DNA of 64,000 bases. It comes from Pleodorina starrii (Eukaryota > Chlorophyta > Chlorophyceae > Chlamydomonadales > Volvocaceae). The notes under the pieces are model-generated. The model did not search any database, was not told the DNA's origin, and saw nothing but the letters and a program-made list of their open reading frames with translations. How positions within the stretch are numbered: the first letter of the stretch is position 1; the number at the start of each line of letters is the position of its first letter. The position numbers and the translations under genes were made by a program. The stretch spans positions 6,262,001 to 6,326,000 of the forward strand of contig BRXU01000001.1 in assembly GCA_030267565.1 (NCBI GenBank), given 5' to 3'. Shown here one piece after another: positions 54,641 through 64,000 of this stretch.

Positions 54641-57600
54641 ATGGCTCATCTCCCCGCAACTCCGTGTCACACCGCACCCGCCCAACCCCAGGCGGCCTCC
54701 GCCACGCGAAGTGGCCAGCAGCAGCAGCGGTCCGCCGCCCTCCGCAATGCCGGGGAGACCAAAGGCGTCACTTTTGAACAGAACAAGCGGCAGTTGGAGC
54801 AGCTGCGGCAGCTAACCCTGCTCGAGGTAGGCTTTTCGCACGGGACCAACATGAGGCCCTTGGCATGAGGAACACGCCTGCTCGTGGCGGTGGCCTGGCA
54901 GGGCGGAAAGAGGAGACGTGTTTGGCGGTTTGCCTGTCTTCCTCGTCCCGGTCTCCCGGCGCTATGGATTCTTCTGCATGCCTTATGCCTTCTCTCCCGT
55001 ATATCCGCTCCGCATTACCCCATCCGCTTGCTCAACAACGTCCGCAGTGATTATTTTTATAACGTCGTCCGCAGTGACTATTTTTATATAAAGGAGCATA
55101 CCGGTATCACTCCCTGAACCCATCCGCTCCGCTCCGCAGGGCAACCGCACCTGCGCCGACTGCGCCTCCGCGGTTGCCGCCGCCCGGCCCACCTGGGCGT
55201 CCATCAACTTGGGCGTCTTCATCTGCATGCGCTGCGCCGGGATACACCGAGGACTGGGCGTGCATATCTCCAAGGTGGGGTGTGGTTGGCGGGGGCGGGG
55301 GTGGCGGCGAGGGGAGTCGACAACGTCTGCCTACTACGATGGCGTTACAGCGTCACCTCGCACTCCGTGCCCCTGCTGTCGTTGTCAGGCGGTCTGATCG
55401 CTGTTCCCTCCGCCCCCGCTTCGCCTCTTCACTCTGCCTTCCCATTACTCTGCCTCCCCCTTTGCCCCCTAACCCCAGGTCCGCTCCACGACCCTAGACA
55501 CGTGGCTTCCGGAGCAGGTGGCGACGATGGCCCGCCTGGGCAATCGCCGGGTAGGCAGGGGTAGGGATCTAGGGAAGCGTGTGGCCGCCAGTGCGGACGT
55601 GCGAAGCGCTGTTGTCGATTGATGTTCGGGCGTGTTGCGCCGCTGGGTGTGTGTGCCCCTTCCTGAGCGCTGCATGTCAAGCTGAAAGACCGGTACTTCC
55701 GCTGCTGCGCGTCGCTCGCGATTGGCGCCCTCACCACTGCACCGGACACCTCGCTGCACCTCGCTGCACCTCGCTGCACCTCGCTGCAGGCGAACACGTA
55801 CTTTGAGGCGGGGCTGGACCCGAGTGTGCGGCCCTCCCGGGAGAACACACTGGAGCTGGAGCGCTTCATCCGCCTCAAGGTGGGCCACTCGGTCCGTCGT
55901 GCCGGGGTCCTGAAGGCGGCGTTTGCGTGCTGGGGGGCAGCCTGGGTGAGGGCTGCCTGCGGTGCGATGCAGTGCGGGTGGGGTGCGGGTGGCCTGGGCG
56001 TCAGGTTGGCCTGACGTAGGCGCCGACCCCGGCCCCTATCCACTCTCCATACCGGTATCCTGCAGCCCTGGCGGTCCTCTCTTGAGCCGCGGGCTCATGA
56101 CTGCCGCACGCCCCGAGATGTCTGTGACGTCCTCTGCCCGTTCCTCGCTTGCCACGTCCCGCTTTGCCCCTTCAATGCCCCGATTCCCCTGCCCGCCAAC
56201 TCCCCGAAGTACGCGGACAAGGCCTGGGCCGCCAAGGGGACCTGGCCACCCGAGGACGACGCGGTGGCGTCCGTGAGCCTGACCCACGCGGGTCCGGCCG
56301 CCGCGCAGGTCGGCTCGAATGGCAAGCAGCAGCCCAACGGCGCTGCCGCGCCGCTCCCCGCCAGCACGCTGGCGCCCGCTTGGGAACCCACGCTGGGGTC
56401 ATCCTCCTGGCCGCACGCCGCCGGCTCCACGGGCGGCGGCTTCGGCGACGCACCGCCCGCCTGGCCCTCTCCAACCTCCTCCATCACGCCTCCGTCCTCC
56501 TCGCAGCCGACCCAGCAGACCCAGCAGTCACAGCAGCAGGTTCCTCGCCTTGCCACGCCGGCAGCTGCGCCGGGCGCCCGGAGCGGCGCCAGCGGCGCAT
56601 CGGTGGTGCGGCTGCTGCCGCCGCCGCCGGGCTCGGGGCCGCCTGCGCCTGGGTTTGTCCCGGGTCGTTTTGGAGCGGCGGCGGCGGCGGCGGCGGCGGG
56701 TCCGCAGGCGGCCACCCGGGATGGTGGCGGCGTGCTGTCGGGGTCGTCGACGGATCTGCTGCAGCTGGACAGCGACAGCGAGGACGAGGGCGAGGAGGGC
56801 GCCGGGGGAAGCGGCGGCGGTGGCGGAAACGCGCGGGGCGGGGCGGCAGGTGAGGGTGTCTGGGGCGTGCGGGCGCTGTGTGCCGGCTGGCGGGCAGACG
56901 GTCCGGCACAGCGGAGCGGGGAGAACTAGCCTCCGTAGGCAGTTGCTTGTTGCGTTATACTGGAATGTTTCCGGCGGTGTCTTTGTTTTGCCGCGGAGCT
57001 CCTTTGGCATGGATGCGGACTGCCTCGGATGCCCACACGGCGACAGCTTGCATGCGCGCTTGATGCCTCCTCCTCTTTGCCTCAGGTGCATCCCTTGTCG
57101 GTGCACCTTTCCCGTGATGATGCGCTGCGCCCATCGCGTGATGTGCGGCGCCTTCCTAACGCACGGCTCCCCTTGTTTCCTCCTCGCAGGCGGCCCTGGT
57201 TCCGGAGCTGCGGCGCTGTGGGACCTTCTGGACCCCACGATGGACGTCATGACCTGGTTGGACCGCGTGGAGGGAGCCCAGCAGCAACAGAAACAGCAGC
57301 CCCCGCAACAGCCGCGGGCGCCAGTGCCGCAGCAGCAGCACCTTCAACAGCAGCCGTCGCATCAGCGGACGCCAAGCGCCCCGGTCTTCGGCACCTTCCC
57401 CACCGTCGCCGCGCTGCCATTAGCGACTGCGCCATATCACAGTCCTGCGGCCGCCCACCTGTACATTGAGACTCCGGCCTTGGTCCAGGCGACTCCGCCG
57501 TCCCTAGGCGGTGCCCTCGGCGCCGTCAGCCGCGCCGCCTCCGCCACCCCGGCCGGCGGCCCGGTGCGGCTAGGCGTCGCCGAGTCGGTTATCCTCACGG

Positions 57601-58226
57601 CGGAGTTTCCGGTGTACGACCTGCTGACGCCGCTGCCCACGGGCGGCGGCGTGGCGGCGCCACCGCCCGTGACGGCGGCAGCGATCGCAAGCGTCGTTGC
57701 GCGGCAGTACACGACGCCGCCCGCCTCGTCGCTCTCCCAGGCCTACCCGCCGGTGCATCCGCACCACCAGGCGCCCAACTCCGCGCCCAGCCTGCAGCCG
57801 CCTTTCACCATCGGCGCTGTCGGCGGAGGCGGCGTCAGTGCAGCGCCGCTCTTCAGCGGGGCAGGCTTGACGGCCAGCGCCACCACAAGCGCGGCCTCGA
57901 CGCCGCCCGGCCACGCGGCCGGCGTGCAGCGGAGCAGCGCCGGCATGTTGTCCGTGGGCATGGCGCGCTCAGGCAGCGCCATGGGGTTGGGAACGCGGGG
58001 GGCCACTGCCGCGCAGGCCCCACCTGCCGCGGCTGCTGCCGCCGCCGCCGTCAGTCCTGGCTCCGCCCTGGATCTGGATAACCTGCTCGCGATGCAGTTG
58101 GACAGCCTGGGGAGCAGCCTAGCGGGGGGCACGAACGGAAACGGGGGCGTCGCCGGCGGGGGCGGAGGTCGGCCCAGCTGGCAGCCTGCCGCGGCTGTGG
58201 GGAGCGCGCACGGCGGCCGCCGCTGA
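54641..58226 (+). CDS. ArfGAP-domain protein with long disordered tail
   Basis: GTPase-activating protein for Arf-family GTPases, acting on Golgi, endosome or plasma-membrane carriers. Exons: 54641 (or 54692)-54826, 55140-55274, 55479-55550, 55790-55879, 56210-56849, 57190-58226; about 735 residues. The zinc finger reads CADC ... CMRC, with the Arg finger in [13 protein letters not shown], then [34 protein letters not shown] and [14 protein letters not shown], as in SMAP/AGD proteins. The spacing between the Cys pairs is 20 residues instead of the usual 16 or 17, because of an AVAA-like insert. The tail is Gln-, Ala-, Pro- and Gly-rich, with acidic [14 protein letters not shown] and possible clathrin-box-like WDLLDP and [10 protein letters not shown] 54641 is in frame, but an acceptor at 54691 allows fusion to the ENTH frame. 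Confidence 0.85.
55751..55789 (+). repeat. TCGCTGCACC tandem repeat at a splice acceptor
   Basis: The ten-base unit TCGCTGCACC is repeated and ends as TCGCTGCAG, the acceptor of the ArfGAP exon at 55790. Only the last unit carries AG. Confidence 0.85.
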
Positions 58227-60951
58227 GGGCCGGGGTGCTGTCGCAGCGCCGGAGCCGGGTGCTGGAGTGGGCCGCTTTGGGAGTTGTATTCCGTGGGATA
58301 AGCTGTGCATAGCCTTGTCAAGTTAGTCGAGATGCCCGGGTCCGTGGTCGCGGGGATTTGGCGGCGGACCAACCGGATGAGAGGTCGGTGAGCGCATCAG
58401 ATGGCGCACGGACCGATTCGGGCACCTAGTCCTAATCCTAATGCAGCGGCATTCTTTCGCCGGACGGCGTGGTCGGTTCACGTCAGCGCGTCTGACGTGT
58501 TGTTGTGCGGAGCATTGTTCGCACCACGCGACGCCGTGAGGAGCTCGGCGGCGGCGTTCCCTTCCACCGGCTCCATTCCCGGCGGACCGGGCGCCGCCTA
58601 TTGGCCCTCGCTTGGCATGATACGGATATGAACCGGATAGGGACGCGCTGATTTAGTGCGCGGAGGGCAGGAGGGGGACGGGCTCATGTTGTAGTGCGGG
58701 GCGCGAGGGCCGGCGGCAGTCATGAGACCGTGTGCCCCACTCGGTCTTAAGGGCCTGGCCCGGTCTTGGCTGTGGCTGCAGATCTTCGGCGCCATGCGAA
58801 AACCGGGCAGAGCCTGGCGCCGCTCGCAGGCCCACGCCTCCGTGTGCGTACATCATTGCAGCCGCGCTTTCGCAACGTGCCCTTTCCGAACACCGACGTG
58901 CCACATGAACTCAGGTCGTCTTTTGTACAGTCACATACTGCGTTGCATACAGCGAGTGCCGACAAGTTGCTTGGCTTGCATACATAACTTAACTGCGCGG
59001 GGCGATATTTGCCTCTTTGCTGTGCCGCGGCCGCGCCAGTCTCGGGGAGGGTCGCCAGCCGCGGCGCACCCCGACCCCACGTAGAGGCCATGCGGCCTGC
59101 GCGAGAACGCAATTGGGTGGGTTGTACATACCTTGGGCAGAGCGCTTGAGTGCTTGGCGACTTGTTTTAGGGCGGTAGGCAAGGCTGTGCGTGTAAGGGA
59201 AGGCGGGAAGGGAGGCGCCGCAGGGCGCGGGCGCCGGACGTTGGTGGGGGAGGGAAGCGGCCCGGCCGTGCCGGTAAGTCGCCTTCATCCCTGGACGAAC
59301 ATCACCGACTTTCGGGTCCGCGCGGATTGAACGAAGGGCGGCGAAGGGTTCCAGCCGCGAAGGGACGCACGCAGATGCGCACATGGGGTGAGAGAGGGCT
59401 AGGCAGCACGGGCTATCCTTCCCGCTCAATGGCGGATGGTATGGGGTGTAGGAAATTCATGCGAAGCCCTTCGGATGGCAGCAGGCGCATATTAGTTTAC
59501 GCAGCTTTCGATATCCCCGCAGATGGTGGCGCCGCAAATCGGGGCCCATTTATGCCATGCTTTGGAAAGTAGGAGTCATGGACAGTGAGAGTGCTTTTGA
59601 AAGTGGTTGAAGGTAAGGATACGCAGTTAGGATCGTGACGTCTCGGGTTTGATTCCGCACACGCTGGCGGGCGTTTGGCCCCGCCACCATTGGAAGCGGT
59701 GGATCCCATAGCGGGCCTCTTGAGATGTTTCCCGCTCGGCTTCCTTTCTTGTTGGCCCGCTCTGCTCTGTTCACGCATTTGCATAGACGACATGCGAGGG
59801 AAAGATGAAGGCGGGTGCGCCTCTAGGGAACACGGTCGGCGTACCCCTTCTTTCGCGTTGTGCCGGCGCTGGTGGGACTACGAAATGCTGCATCCCCAGC
59901 CCTTTGACATACGGTTCGGGTGTCACCATCTAAAGTTCTATACGCGCACACTGCATATCTTTTTCACCGAGCGCTAGGCTGGGCACCTGGCGAAAACTGG
60001 CACTGTTTGTGGGGTGCGGACTTCGGCATGCCGTCATCGTCGTCGACGGCTCCATTCGCTGCATGCCTGCATCGGGGCTGCCCAGCAGGTGTGTGTGTGC
60101 TGGCCTCTGCATTCTGTCCTGTGGAAGCTGGACCTTGTCTCCCACCCCACCCCGTGGTGAAGAGCCCGATCCTAGCCTCCTTCACGCCTCCTCACGGCAG
60201 ACGGCGGTGTCCACGCGTGTCGGAGCCAGTCCCGGGAGTGGACATGGTGGTGTTAGGGGTTGATTACAGGTCGAGACCTTTGCGGCCCTCCGTTTCAAGG
60301 GCGCCCATGAGCGTGTTGGTTCATGCTGTGTTTCGCGTAGCTTTTCGTTGCATACTGTGCAAATGGCTCGCAAGGGCGTCGTGCAGCGGTTTCTGTTGTA
60401 GCGATAACAGAGCAATAGTCACACCACCAGCATCGCCGGACACACGACAAGCAACGCATACGGTACTCTGCAGCTGACCCCGTTTTGTCCGCACGCGCTC
60501 GCCCTCGCCAGCGCCATCCAACGCGCCCCCGGCCAGACCCGCTTTGCACGTCTCAGCGCAAAGCAGCCACGCGGCTCGACCGCACCCTCCTCACCCTTGT
60601 GTACGAAGTTCTCCAAAACCGGTTATTGCACATCAGCCTTTCGGGGGCAGCCCCTCCGCATTGCCGCAGGAAAAGGTCCACTGGCCTGCTTCCCGCCGAA
60701 GCAGGCACTGCGGACACCCACCCCCTCTGCCCTGCCGACAACCATCAAGCGGCCAGACGCCAGCGCAAGGCCCTCAAAAACCCACTCTTCGCCCTGCGCC
60801 AAGCCGTTACGTGATGCTGCCGACAAACCGCAACAATGGTGCCATGGCATGATGAGAGTGGGGCCCCGACGCCATCATCCCATCAATCCTGCTTCCAAGC
60901 AGAACCACATGGCGGGGCGACTTTCGCTCCCACCTCCCAACGCGACTGCCC
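58227..60951. other. Intergenic region between convergent genes
   Basis: No gene is supported over 2.7 kb. The left part is ArfGAP 3' UTR (to about 59210 if the TGTAA at 59192 is used). The right part holds the 3' UTR of the secreted-protein gene, with a minus-strand TGTAA candidate near 60258. Confidence 0.45.
59192..59196 (+). terminator. TGTAA polyadenylation signal, ArfGAP gene
   Basis: First TGTAA I see after the stop at 58226, implying a 3' UTR of nearly 1 kb, which is common in these algae. Confidence 0.45.
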
Positions 60952-62794
60952 TCAGCAGGACCTGCCCTCGGCCGGCTTGTCGTGCTTTCCGGCCTTGGCC
61001 TCGGCACGCTTGCTCAGCTCAAACCAGTTCGGGTTGCTTTCCTCCCAGGTGGGCCCCAGGAAGCAGGCCTCGTTGCCGGCGTCCACGCTCATGCCGTCAC
61101 AACCGGGGAAGGAGATGGCGGCGGGGGGCCAGGGATCAACTCCGCCGATGGTGATGGTGGAGGCTCGGTGGCTGGCGATGCCGCCGGAGGACATGCCCTG
61201 AGGGAGCGATCGGGAGCCGGCGGGCGCACAGTCAAGAGGCAGTCGCAAGCCGCTCGCCCGCTGGATGCGGACACACGTGCACTCCCGAGAGCGCCGCTTG
61301 TTGAGCTGTGGTTTCTGTGCGCGCTTTGTTCCGGACAACGCACGGCACGGCAGACGGCACCCCCTGCCGGTACCTGGACACGTACCTGGACCTCGATCCG
61401 CACGCTGATGCCGTTCACGGGGAACTGCTCCCACAGCGTCGTCGTGATGGCGCGGTTGAGGTCCTCCCAGTAGGTGGCGTTGTCCTTGCCACAGCCGCCG
61501 GCGGGGACGCATTTCTTGATCTCGTTCTTCATGTTCTGGAAGTCGAAAGTGTTCTCTGCTCTCATCAGCCATTATGCACGAAATGCAAAGCAAAGGCAAA
61601 CAAAGCAAATCACGCGCGCGTGTTTACGGTAGCATTGGTACGGCGAAAACACAAGGTTGAGGCTGGAAGGGGGAGCACGAGGACAGAGCTGCGTATGGCG
61701 AAAGGCAGCCACGGCCAAGAGCGACGGGAAGGGAGACATGGGGGCGATCTTCCCTCGTCGTGATGCAGTAGGTATTGGGGTGTAGACAAGGGCGCGGAGT
61801 CCGATGTGCAGCACCAAGCGCGTTCATGCGAGCGTGGGCGCGCGCTCCAACACTCAGAATGCGGGCGGACGGACTGGCCGGGTGCCAAGACAAGTATATT
61901 CCTCACCGGGTGACTCGTAGCGGTACCGGACCAGCACATTGAGCCTCGCGCCCCGCTGGCGGTCGGTGTAGATGTTGCGCATTTCAAACTGTTGGGAGGT
62001 TGGTTGGTTGGTTGATTGGTTGGTTGGTCCGTTAAGGTGGTTGGGATTGATTTTCCTAGAGGTGTGGAAGTGTGGTTCGGGACTTATAAAGGAGTTGGGT
62101 GGTTCGTTGCAGCGCGAGTTCACCAGCCATCCAGGCCGGCAGGGCGTACTGGAGGCGCAGCAGCACCTGTGGGAGACGACTACTACCGGTACCGGTAGTT
62201 TGCAAGCGTATACCGGTAGGCCGCCTGTCACCGTACCGTGCTGATTTGACGCACACAAGGACACGTGCACAACAGCGGGGATTTTCGGCACTTGAACACT
62301 CCGTCGCGGGAACAGGCGCTCCGGGACACGGTACAGGTTCGAGTCAGGTCCACGCAAGTGAGAGCCAGTTGCCAGCATGGGCGCTTTGTTGCCAGCATGG
62401 GCGCTTTGTTGCCAGCATGGGCGCTTTGTTGCCAGCATGGGGGCTTTGTAAGCCTGGTTGATTAGCGGCATGTCCCCCCGGGGTGGCGGGCGCAGACTGC
62501 AGCCCTGCCGGCCGTGGCCAGAGGGCGTCCACAGAACTAACGGACAACACAGCACGACAACAGGTTTCGTACCGTCGACAGATGCCGCCGTTGACTTGCA
62601 GTTGCAGATACGGTTGCCCTTACCTGGAAATCATCAAGCAAGTTGGGAATAGGGCGGGCCGCCGGGGGGGCTTCCCCCTGTGGGGCGCCGAGTGCGCAGG
62701 CCTGCTCCGAAGCCTGGCCGCCGCCGACGAAGGCGATCGCAGCCATCAACGCCATCAAAGCGATGCTCGATCGAAAGAGAGCGACTCGGGCCAT
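60952..62794 (-). CDS. Small secreted or lumenal protein of unknown function
   Basis: Exons 62794-62624, 61988-61907, 61555-61386 and 61197-60952 join in phase to 222 residues. The N-terminus (VALFRSSIALMALMAAIAFV, then GGGQASE) is a clear signal peptide. The mature part has FEMRNIYTDRQRGARLNVLV, RYRYESPGENTFDFQNMKNE, a Cys-containing loop KKCVPAGGCGKDNATYWEDL, LNRAITTTLWEQFPVNGISV and DPWPPAAISFPGCDGMSVDA, ending SC. The alternating hydrophobic strands suggest a compact, possibly disulfide-bonded fold; NAT is a potential glycosylation site. I recognise no family. A possible extra exon at about 62205-62115 was left out because it breaks phase. Confidence 0.7.
62371..62450. repeat. Four tandem copies of a 20-bp unit in an intron
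   Basis: The unit GCCAGCATGGGCGCTTTGTT is repeated four times, the last with one change. It lies in the first intron of the secreted-protein gene. Confidence 0.95.
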
Positions 62795-64000
62795 GTTTCT
62801 TGTTGCCGCTGTTGCCGTTGGTCTCCTGCGCGATTGCAGAAAAGCACGAATAGCAGCGCGGTTTTCGCGTCAGCTGCCTTCTCGTGCCTTCGATGGGACT
62901 CCATTAACGCGTGTGGCGTGTTGGCAAATGGGCCGAGTTAGATACAGTCCATAATTTATTTACACAGCTATGCCATCGATTATGCGGGTTGGCGGGTGCG
63001 CGCTGCACTCCGGTGCCTCCCACACCACAGCACACCAGTTCCGACTTGAGTCGAGCCGCTGGGCCCCCATACGCGGCTTTAAGACCACGTTTCGCCTAAC
63101 TAAACATTTATGTTTTTTGATATGGGATTGGCGACAGCACGCAAGTTGGGCCTTGCAGCCCGAAGTTCACAGCTAGCCGCGGAAGGGGATGTATGCCATG
63201 TATCCTCTCACCGCTGTCGCCACAAATATTTCGATGTCCTGACGAACGATGTACCTACAAAATGTAATGGCGATACTATTATTTATAGCCCGTCCGGAGC
63301 CCGTAGCGGCCCGGGTCCTGGCTCCCGTGCCTGCCCGTGCAGCCGTACGTGCTCCGCCAGCTCCGCCCCCGGGGCAGCAGTTGGTTTTTCGTTTTTCTTG
63401 TCCATCCCGTCAAATATAGTTTAATTTAACTTAGCCTCGAATGCCAGTAATGTTCTAACATTACGGGCTCTCGGGTAAAACGCAATGTGCTCGTCATGTT
63501 CGGCTATTGCAATTGTCGGTGGGGGAGACGGGAGCAAGGTAGCTCGTCGGTCATACTAGCAAGACTACACATGGTAGCAGATTTCCGCAGCTATATCGCT
63601 AAGCAGAGACTCAATGGAAGCATTTAGGGTGCGAGGGGAGGGCCGATGCCACCTGACCATCGGCAAACCCGCGACTACACTTGATGTTCCGTGGGCATGG
63701 TATTTCAACACTTATAAAGTCACGGCTCTCACGTCGTCACCATCACATAATGCATTATCAGGGCGGTTGTCAACTCGCAGACACTACTATCGTCGCAGAT
63801 AAAACTATCGTCTCCGATCTCGACCATTATTAAGATACTTTGTGGGTGTTAGTGATAGGAATGGCTAAACAGACGGGATCACACTCCACTTGCGACCGTC
63901 ATCATACGCATGCAGCATCTGGCATGCTGGCATGCATGCATACATCATACGCATGCATGCAGCAATCGGAGTTCCGGAAAACGCAACATAAAGCCATTTA
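62795..64000. other. Upstream region of the secreted-protein gene; nothing else seen
   Basis: The first few hundred bases should contain its promoter and 5' UTR. Beyond that the sequence is AT-richer, without supported exons. A cluster of GCATGC/CATACGCATGCA units at about 63924-63962 is the only repeat noticed. Confidence 0.45.

Noticed and set aside
62115..62205. Extra exon of the secreted-protein gene (LLRLQYALPAWMA)
   Set aside because: It ends one base out of phase with FEMRNIYTD, while direct joining of the flanking exons is in phase.
1..64000. tRNA, rRNA or CRISPR features
   Set aside because: No cloverleaf with B-box-like GGTTCGA, no rRNA core motif and no regularly spaced repeat-spacer array was seen. 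Tandem repeats here have no unique spacers.

Overview
This is nuclear DNA of a green alga of the order Chlamydomonadales (Volvocales), from a Chlamydomonas/Volvox-like relative; I cannot name the species. The grounds are GC-rich, intron-dense genes with short exons and GTGAGT/GTAAG-type donors, TGTAA polyadenylation signals, Gln-, Ala-, Gly- and Ser-Pro-rich low-complexity tracts, an LCIB-type carbon-concentrating protein known from this group, and an algal L1-like retrotransposon. I built exon models by hand from splice signals, reading phase and family motifs; all but one ambiguous junction keep phase.

Layout, left to right. 1-2500: unassigned. 2501-6838 (-): METTL13/EEF1A-KMT4-like SAM methyltransferase, 5' end unresolved. 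6839-10672: gene-poor, AT-richer, with small inverted and direct repeats. 10673-17159 (+): a secreted protein joining a spherulin-4/GH135 domain to a GH114 domain through a Ser-Pro-Lys/Arg linker. 17168-24260: an APE-type LINE on the minus strand, bracketed by a 490-bp direct repeat, starting nine bases after the glycosidase stop. 26040-29251 (-): SET/NAP1-related (NRP) histone chaperone. 30583-32929 (+): helical-repeat (PPR-like) protein. 34644-37556 (-): LCIB/LCIC-family theta-carbonic-anhydrase-like plastid protein. 39231-45467 (-): splicing factor SF3A1. 45925-49178 (+): membrane-anchored CCR4/Angel-type endonuclease-exonuclease-phosphatase. 49914-51832: LINE fragment and a fold-back element. 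52876-58226 (+): an ENTH reading frame followed at once by an ArfGAP reading frame, either two tight genes or one fusion. 60952-62794 (-): small secreted protein of unknown function.

Most genes are ordinary housekeeping: SF3A1 (U2 snRNP), NRP (chromatin), ENTH and ArfGAP (vesicle traffic), LCIB family (CO2 concentration). The standout is the glycosidase. GH135 (Sph3) and GH114 (Ega3) act separately in filamentous fungi on galactosamine-containing exopolysaccharide; here both domains, each keeping the acidic residues I would expect to be catalytic, sit in one secreted algal polypeptide. Its last codons abut a fresh-looking LINE insertion.
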